Shown here: piece after piece, positions 7,194-11,268 of the stretch
Position numbering within the stretch: position 1 is the stretch's first letter
Layout of the letters: each line of letters opens with the position of its first letter
Source of the DNA: a bacterium
GTDB taxonomy: Bacteria > Actinomycetota > Humimicrobiia > Humimicrobiales > Humimicrobiaceae
Assembly: GCA_030611285.1 (NCBI GenBank)
Contig: JAUWQC010000020.1
Coordinates: 1 to 11,268 of the forward strand
Length of the DNA stretch: 11,268 bases
Direction: 5' to 3'
Program-made: the position numbers and the translations under genes
The notes under the pieces: generated by a model
What the model was told of the DNA's origin: nothing
Database searches by the model: none
Seen by the model: only the letters and a program-made list of their open reading frames with translations

Positions 7194-7788
7194 TTTTACT
7201 TTAACTGGAAAGCAAAAAGAATATCTTAAAGATTTAACTGAAAAGATTAAATCTATTATGCCTTCTTCATTATATCAGCATTCTATTAATACTTTAGAAT
7301 ATGCAAACACTATCGCGCAGAAATATTTGTCTGATATAGAATTTTTTGATTTAGGTGTTGCGTGTATACTGCATGATTACGGTAAAATGTTTAGTTATGA
7401 AGAGTTGGTGAAAATAGCAAAAGAAAATGAGCTTGAAGTTGGTAGTTTTGAATTAAATTCCCCACCATTATTGCACAGTTTCGTAGGTGATTATCTGGTC
7501 TTAAGGGATTTTAATGTTTCTAGCAGTAAGATATTAAAAGCAATTAAATTCCATACGATCGGATATTGTAATATGAATCTTGAAGATAAGATTTTATTTA
7601 TTGCTGACAAAGTTGAAAAAGGCAGGAATTATAATGGAGTAAAAAAACTTAGAGATCTTGCTTTAAAAAATATTAATTTATGTCTACTGGAGGTTTATAA
7701 AAATAATATAATATATATTATAAAGAGAGATAGGTTTTTACATCCTGATACGGTTAAAATTTGGAACAATATTTGTGGAGGTATTTAA
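7177..7788 (+). CDS. yqeK: HD-domain hydrolase YqeK (Ap4A hydrolase family)
   Basis: YqeK-family HD proteins are metal-dependent hydrolases; characterised members symmetrically cleave diadenosine tetraphosphate to two ADP. The 203-residue protein shows the expected ligand pattern: H35 in YQHSINTLEYA, H66-D67 in CILHDYGK, H100 in LLHSFVG, H126 in KFHTIG and D144 in FIADKVE. It is slightly longer than typical members because of about 27 extra N-terminal residues before the HD core. The ATG at 7177 overlaps the end of nadD by 17 bp and has no good Shine-Dalgarno site, suggesting translational coupling; an internal start at M28 would leave little before the first metal-binding histidine. The nadD-yqeK-LCP-rsfS order fits the usual YqeK neighbourhood. 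No missing catalytic residue is seen. Substrate assignment rests on family knowledge. Confidence 0.9.
   Translation: MDFINSFTLTGKQKEYLKDLTEKIKSIMPSSLYQHSINTLEYANTIAQKYLSDIEFFDLGVACILHDYGKMFSYEELVKIAKENELEVGSFELNSPPLLHSFVGDYLVLRDFNVSSSKILKAIKFHTIGYCNMNLEDKILFIADKVEKGRNYNGVKKLRDLALKNINLCLLEVYKNNIIYIIKRDRFLHPDTVKIWNNICGGI
7777..7781 (+). promoter_or_regulatory. Ribosome binding site fixing the LCP-like protein start
   Basis: GGAGG lies 8 nt before the ATG at 7790 and within the last codons of yqeK. It supports the ATG at 7790 over a GTG at 7775 in the same frame, which would overlap this site and has no ribosome site of its own. Confidence 0.75.
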
Positions 7789-7789
7789 A

Positions 7790-9565
7790 ATGTCTTTTGA
7801 TGAAGATGAAAAAAAATTTAAAGGTAGAGACCCTGATGAGAGAGATTCTTATAACACGGATAATGGTGGTAAAAAGCCTCGCAATTCTGGAGATGACTTC
7901 TTTAAGGATGAAGACTTTGAATTTGAAAGTTATAAAGATGAAGAAGTAGAAAGTGAGGGACTCAGAGTCAAAAGGATGAAGCAGAGGCGGAAGAAGGGGA
8001 AAATAATTTTTAGAACTATTGCTATAATGATTGCCCTGGTTGTAGTTGCAGTGGGGGTAGTTTTTGGTTACCGGTATATTAAAAATAAATACTTCTCTGA
8101 AGTGGAGATAACAGAAGAAGAGAGAATAAGTGTACCTGAATCCCTTGAATTGGGGCAGGATATTAACTTAGTTATTGCCTGCGCAGGGGAAAATCTGCTG
8201 GAACCTGAAGTAAGCTCAATCATATTTTCAAGTTATTATAGCAGTGAAGAGGAATTAATATCATTGTGTATTCCAGTAAGAACATTGATGGATATACCGG
8301 GTATTGGCGCGGAATTGGTGGGCAAGTCAGTAAAGATAGGAGGGATGGACTTGCTCAGACTTACCCTGGAAAGGAATTTAGGTATGGATATGGAAGTAGA
8401 TTATTATATTCTTCTTGATGTTTGCAATGTAGTCGATAAATTAGGCGGTATAGACCTTGGGTTAGATGAGGAAATTACAGTTAAAAACTATGATGATGGC
8501 TCGACTTTTAAACTGGAGAAGGGGGAAAACTTAATTGATGGGACTGAAGCGGTGAATTTCCTTAAATATTTTAGTGGTATGGAGATGGAAGTCCCCATAG
8601 AAAATGTTACAAAACAAAAATTATTCCTGGATGCAATTATCAGTAAGATTGCAGGCGAAAATGATGAAAAACTTTCTGCAAACCTGAATTTAATTAAAGA
8701 TTTTATTGATACAGATTTAAGTATGGAGGAAAGGTTAAAAATATTCTCCACATTTTCAACAATCGAAGCCGGTAAAAATAAAATTTATGCCCTTGATATA
8801 TCATCTACAACAGAGCTTCCGGAAGAGGGTATTGTTTATGTACCGGATGTTTCTAAACTTGCCGAAATTTTTAAAAAAGAGGGGACCGCACCTGAAGAAG
8901 TGGTTAGGGTTGAGGAAACAGTTAATTTAACCATATTAAATGGTGTAGGAACCCCTGGTCTTGCTGCAGGAGTATCAGAAATTTTAAAAAGTGAGGTATT
9001 TGAGAGTGGTAAGAGCAAATATAATATACTTGAAGTGGGAAATGAACCTACTGAACAATTTAATTATGATACCACTGAGATTTTAGTATATTCTGGAAAG
9101 TCTTATGTAATAGAAGCAGCAGATGATATAAAGAATATACTGGAAGTTGGAAATATAATTCCAAGAGAGGATGAGAGCGTAAATTCAGATATTATTATAG
9201 TTCTGGGAGCTGATTATGAAGCCAGGGCAGCAGAAACAGCAGTTTCGGAAGAAGTTGAAGAGATTATAAAAATAAATATTTTAAACGGAGAAGGCACAGC
9301 AAAACTGGCTTTTACGGTTAAGGGAATAATTGAAAGTCATTTTAATAAGGACGGAATAATTCTAGAGGTTGTTGAAATCAAAGATGCCGATAACTGGAAT
9401 TATACTCAGACTGAAATAATAATTTTTACCTCGGGGGAAGGAGTAAATACATTAGCCCAGCAATTGCAGGAAAGGCTGGGTGTGGGGGTAATAAAGTATT
9501 CGGATAATAATGTGGACAATGTGGATATCAGTATAATTTTAGGGAGTGATTATACAAATAAGTGA
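7790..9565 (+). CDS. Membrane-anchored LytR-CpsA-Psr-like protein with two LytR_C domains
   Basis: Starting at ATG 7790 (GGAGG 8 nt upstream), the protein has 591 residues. Residues 1-55 are a very acidic, probably disordered cytoplasmic tail. A basic patch (KRMKQRRKKGK) precedes one membrane helix at about 72-94, implying an N-in, C-out signal anchor. Residues of about 120-310 resemble the LCP domain, which in family members transfers glycopolymers from lipid carriers to peptidoglycan: VDYYILLDVCNVVDKLGGID matches the conserved core, GENLIDGTEAVNFLKYF matches the LDGxxALxYxR block, and TKQKLFLDAI matches the RQQxFL block. However, the usual GSDxR-like segment reads ACAGEN, the YVRxR arginines read FLKYF, and the GDxxRxxRQ region reads VPIENVTKQ, so activity is doubtful. 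Two LytR_C domains follow, at about 376-476 (LTILNGVGTPGLAAGV to IIIVLGADY) and 492-588 (INILNGEGTAKLAFTV to ISIILGSDY). It begins 1 bp after yqeK and overlaps rsfS by 4 bp. Fold call is good; biochemical role is uncertain. Confidence 0.85.
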   Translation: MSFDEDEKKFKGRDPDERDSYNTDNGGKKPRNSGDDFFKDEDFEFESYKDEEVESEGLRVKRMKQRRKKGKIIFRTIAIMIALVVVAVGVVFGYRYIKNKYFSEVEITEEERISVPESLELGQDINLVIACAGENLLEPEVSSIIFSSYYSSEEELISLCIPVRTLMDIPGIGAELVGKSVKIGGMDLLRLTLERNLGMDMEVDYYILLDVCNVVDKLGGIDLGLDEEITVKNYDDGSTFKLEKGENLIDGTEAVNFLKYFSGMEMEVPIENVTKQKLFLDAIISKIAGENDEKLSANLNLIKDFIDTDLSMEERLKIFSTFSTIEAGKNKIYALDISSTTELPEEGIVYVPDVSKLAEIFKKEGTAPEEVVRVEETVNLTILNGVGTPGLAAGVSEILKSEVFESGKSKYNILEVGNEPTEQFNYDTTEILVYSGKSYVIEAADDIKNILEVGNIIPREDESVNSDIIIVLGADYEARAAETAVSEEVEEIIKINILNGEGTAKLAFTVKGIIESHFNKDGIILEVVEIKDADNWNYTQTEIIIFTSGEGVNTLAQQLQERLGVGVIKYSDNNVDNVDISIILGSDYTNK

Positions 9566-9954
9566 TAAAAAGAATAGCAGAGACTGGTAATCAGAAATTA
9601 AAAGTGAAAGATATAATTACAGCGGTAAAGACAGTTGCCAGAATAGCAGATGAAAAAAAAGCGGATTATATAAAAATACTGGATATGAGATCCAGATTAA
9701 TCATAACTGATTACTTCATAATAATCAGCGCAAAAAATACCAGATTAACCAGAAGGATAGAGGAAGAAATTTGTATTCATCTAAAAAGCAATAACCGGTA
9801 TCCTATTAATGTCAGTGGGCTGGCTGAAGGAAACTGGATTCTTGTTGATTATGATGATTTTGTAATCCATATTTTTACAGACGAGTTCAGGGAATATTAT
9901 AGGCTTGAAAGGCTGTGGAGAGATTCTAAAGAAATAAGGTGGAAACAGAGTTAA
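9562..9954 (+). CDS. rsfS: Ribosomal silencing factor RsfS
   Basis: RsfS (YbeB/Iojap family) binds ribosomal protein L14 (uL14) on the 50S subunit and blocks joining with 30S, lowering translation when nutrients are scarce. The frame encodes up to 130 residues. Family landmarks are ADYIKILDMRSR (34-45), ITDYFIIISAKNTR (48-61), INVSGLAEGNWILVDYDDFV (82-101) and IHIFTDEFREYYRLERLW (102-119). The GTG at 9562 overlaps the TGA of the upstream gene (GTGA), a coupling arrangement, but AGGGA at 9541-9545 is rather far upstream. An in-frame GTG at 9604 (VKDIITAVKTVARIADEKKA) would give 116 residues, closer to the usual family length and N-terminus, but lacks a clear ribosome site. The start is therefore uncertain. 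Its position before leuS matches the common order in Clostridia-like genomes. Confidence 0.93.
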   Translation: MIKRIAETGNQKLKVKDIITAVKTVARIADEKKADYIKILDMRSRLIITDYFIIISAKNTRLTRRIEEEICIHLKSNNRYPINVSGLAEGNWILVDYDDFVIHIFTDEFREYYRLERLWRDSKEIRWKQS

Positions 9955-9970
9955 TTCAAGATATTTTAGA

Positions 9971-9975
9971 AAGGA
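9971..9975 (+). promoter_or_regulatory. Ribosome binding site for the TTG start of leuS
   Basis: AAGGA lies 7 nt before TTG 9983, at normal spacing. It is the reason for choosing the TTG over the in-frame GTG at 9998, which has only a weak GAAGAAA upstream. No T-box leader or terminator fits in the 28 bp between rsfS and leuS. Confidence 0.55.
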
Positions 9976-9982
9976 CCGGGGA

Positions 9983-11268
9983 TTGAAGAAAATAGCGGTG
10001 CATAAATTTTATAAACCGCGAGAAATAGAAGAAAAATTAACTAAAAAATGGGAAAAAGAAAAAATATATTCTCTTAAGTCTGATAAGAATGATCCGAAAT
10101 ATTATGTACTGGAAATGTTTCCTTATCCTTCAGGGGAACCTCATATGGGCCATGCCAGAAATTATATTATTGGAGATGTAATAGCAAAAGTCCTTTCAAG
10201 AAAAGGATACAATGTTCTTCACCCCATCGGCTTTGATGCTTTCGGACTGCCTGCGGAAAATGCAGCCATAAGAGATGGAATGCACCCTAAAGAAAGTACT
10301 ATAGCTAATATTGATAAAATGAGAAAAGCTCTTAAGCGAATGGGAATTAGTTATAATTTTGGTGATGAAGTAATAACTTCCAATCCTGATTATTACAAGT
10401 GGACCCAGTGGTTTTTCCTGCTGTTTTACAGGATGGGTCTGGCGGAAAAAAAAGAAGCAGCGGTCAACTGGTGTAATTCCTGCCAGACTGTTCTGGCAAA
10501 TGAGCAGGTTATTTCGGGCAGGTGCGAGAGATGCGAAAGCCCGGTTGAGAAACGGGTACTATCCCAGTGGTTTTTTAAAATAACCAATTACGCCCAGAGA
10601 CTTCTGGATGATATGAAGCTTCTAGAAAAAGGTTGGCCGGAAAGGGTTCTCACCATTCAGAGGAATTGGATTGGGAGGAGCGAAGGTGCTGTAGTTGATT
10701 TTAAGCTTGATGATAGTGAAGATATTTCTATTCCGGTGTTTACCACCAGACCGGATACATTATTTGGAGTTACTTTTTTTATCCTTGCGCCTGAACACCC
10801 GCTTATAGACAAAATTGTAGTAGATGAAGAGTATAAAAAGGAAATTGGAAAGATTAAAAATATAATCTCCGGACAGAGCGACATTGAGCGGGGCTCGGCT
10901 GAAATTGAAAAAATAGGTTGTTTTACAGGGAGATATGTTATAAATCCTTTAAATGATCAAAAGGTTCCCATATGGATTGCTAACTACGTCCTTTTGGAAT
11001 ACGGAACCGGCGCCATAATGGCAGTTCCTGCTCATGACCAGAGAGACTTTGAATTTGCATCAAAATATGGCATTCCCATAAAAGAAGTAATCTCCTCTGA
11101 TGGGAAAAATCACCAAAAGCTGAGTGCCGCGTATGACGGTGAAGGGATAATGATAAATTCTGGAAAGTTCAGCGGCACCAGTTCAGAAAAAGGTAAAAAG
11201 GATGTTACTTCCTACCTTAAAGAAAATAATATGGGGAAATTTTATGTGAATTATAAATTAAGAGATTG
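9983..11268 (+). CDS. leuS: Leucyl-tRNA synthetase (N-terminal half, runs off window)
   Basis: LeuRS charges tRNA-Leu with leucine. The frame is open from TTG 9983 to the window end, giving about 428 residues, roughly half of a normal bacterial LeuRS. YYVLEMFPYPSGEPHMGHAR contains the class I HIGH-type signature as HMGH (54-57), and NVLHPIGFDAFGLPAENAAI is the next conserved block. A zinc-binding insert shows paired C-x2-C motifs (WCNSC and RCERC). The CP1 editing domain begins after NWIGRSEG and carries the threonine-rich TTRPDTLFGVTF and GTGAIMAVPAHDQRDFEFA, whose aspartate contacts misactivated amino acids; proofreading should thus be intact. This is the bacterial, not archaeal, form. The KMSKS motif and anticodon-binding domain lie beyond the window. 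It is probably the last visible member of the proA-to-leuS operon. A GTG at 9998 is an alternative start. Confidence 0.95.
   Translation, partial: MKKIAVHKFYKPREIEEKLTKKWEKEKIYSLKSDKNDPKYYVLEMFPYPSGEPHMGHARNYIIGDVIAKVLSRKGYNVLHPIGFDAFGLPAENAAIRDGMHPKESTIANIDKMRKALKRMGISYNFGDEVITSNPDYYKWTQWFFLLFYRMGLAEKKEAAVNWCNSCQTVLANEQVISGRCERCESPVEKRVLSQWFFKITNYAQRLLDDMKLLEKGWPERVLTIQRNWIGRSEGAVVDFKLDDSEDISIPVFTTRPDTLFGVTFFILAPEHPLIDKIVVDEEYKKEIGKIKNIISGQSDIERGSAEIEKIGCFTGRYVINPLNDQKVPIWIANYVLLEYGTGAIMAVPAHDQRDFEFASKYGIPIKEVISSDGKNHQKLSAAYDGEGIMINSGKFSGTSSEKGKKDVTSYLKENNMGKFYVNYKLRD

Noticed and set aside
7761..7949. A Lys/Met-rich + strand frame overlapping yqeK and the LCP-like gene
   Set aside because: It is an out-of-frame reading of the acidic, low-complexity tail of the LCP-like protein.
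9955..9982. T-box leader or tRNA-responsive attenuator for leuS
   Set aside because: Only 28 bp separate rsfS and leuS, too little for a T-box, and no T-box consensus is seen upstream.
1..11268. CRISPR array, tRNA, rRNA, insertion sequence or phage genes
   Set aside because: No regularly spaced repeats, cloverleaf-like sequences, transposase motifs or terminal inverted repeats were noticed on reading both strands.

Overview
The window is an AT-rich bacterial chromosome segment. Every supported gene lies on the + strand. Codon choice is dominated by AAA, GAA, ATA, AGA and AGG, and starts include ATG, GTG and TTG behind purine-rich Shine-Dalgarno sites. The order obg - proB - proA - nadD - yqeK - LytR/CpsA/Psr-type protein - rsfS - leuS is the housekeeping arrangement typical of Gram-positive-type lineages (Clostridia-like Firmicutes, with related orders in Actinobacteriota). 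I infer an AT-rich, probably anaerobic member of such a lineage. Sequence alone does not allow a genus to be named.

Layout. Positions 2-469 hold the C-terminal part of an AAA-type ATPase with a DUF4143 tail, cut by the window edge. A 163-bp gap follows, with a good sigma-A-like promoter (549-576) and a possible relic of a tiny membrane-protein gene. Next come two tandem zinc-dependent medium-chain dehydrogenases. The first (633-1670) is intact. The second (1676-2691) is interrupted by a frameshift near 2365-2382, although both halves are otherwise well conserved.

From 2786 to the end is the housekeeping block. It holds the ribosome-assembly GTPase Obg, the first two enzymes of proline synthesis (ProB, ProA), NadD of NAD synthesis, the HD-domain hydrolase YqeK, a membrane-anchored LCP-like protein with two LytR_C domains, the ribosomal silencing factor RsfS and the first half of leucyl-tRNA synthetase. 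Junctions from proA onward are very tight (1-bp gaps, 17-bp and 4-bp overlaps, then 28 bp before leuS), indicating one transcription unit with translational coupling. Weak extended -10 promoters may lie before obg and before proA.

The most noteworthy points are the LCP-like protein, whose LCP fold seems to have lost its usual Asp/Arg active-site set while its LytR_C domain is duplicated; the frameshifted second dehydrogenase; and the absence of rplU-rpmA from their usual place before obg. I see no CRISPR array, tRNA, rRNA, insertion sequence or phage gene, and no convincing evidence of a wholly new system. The region looks largely ordinary.
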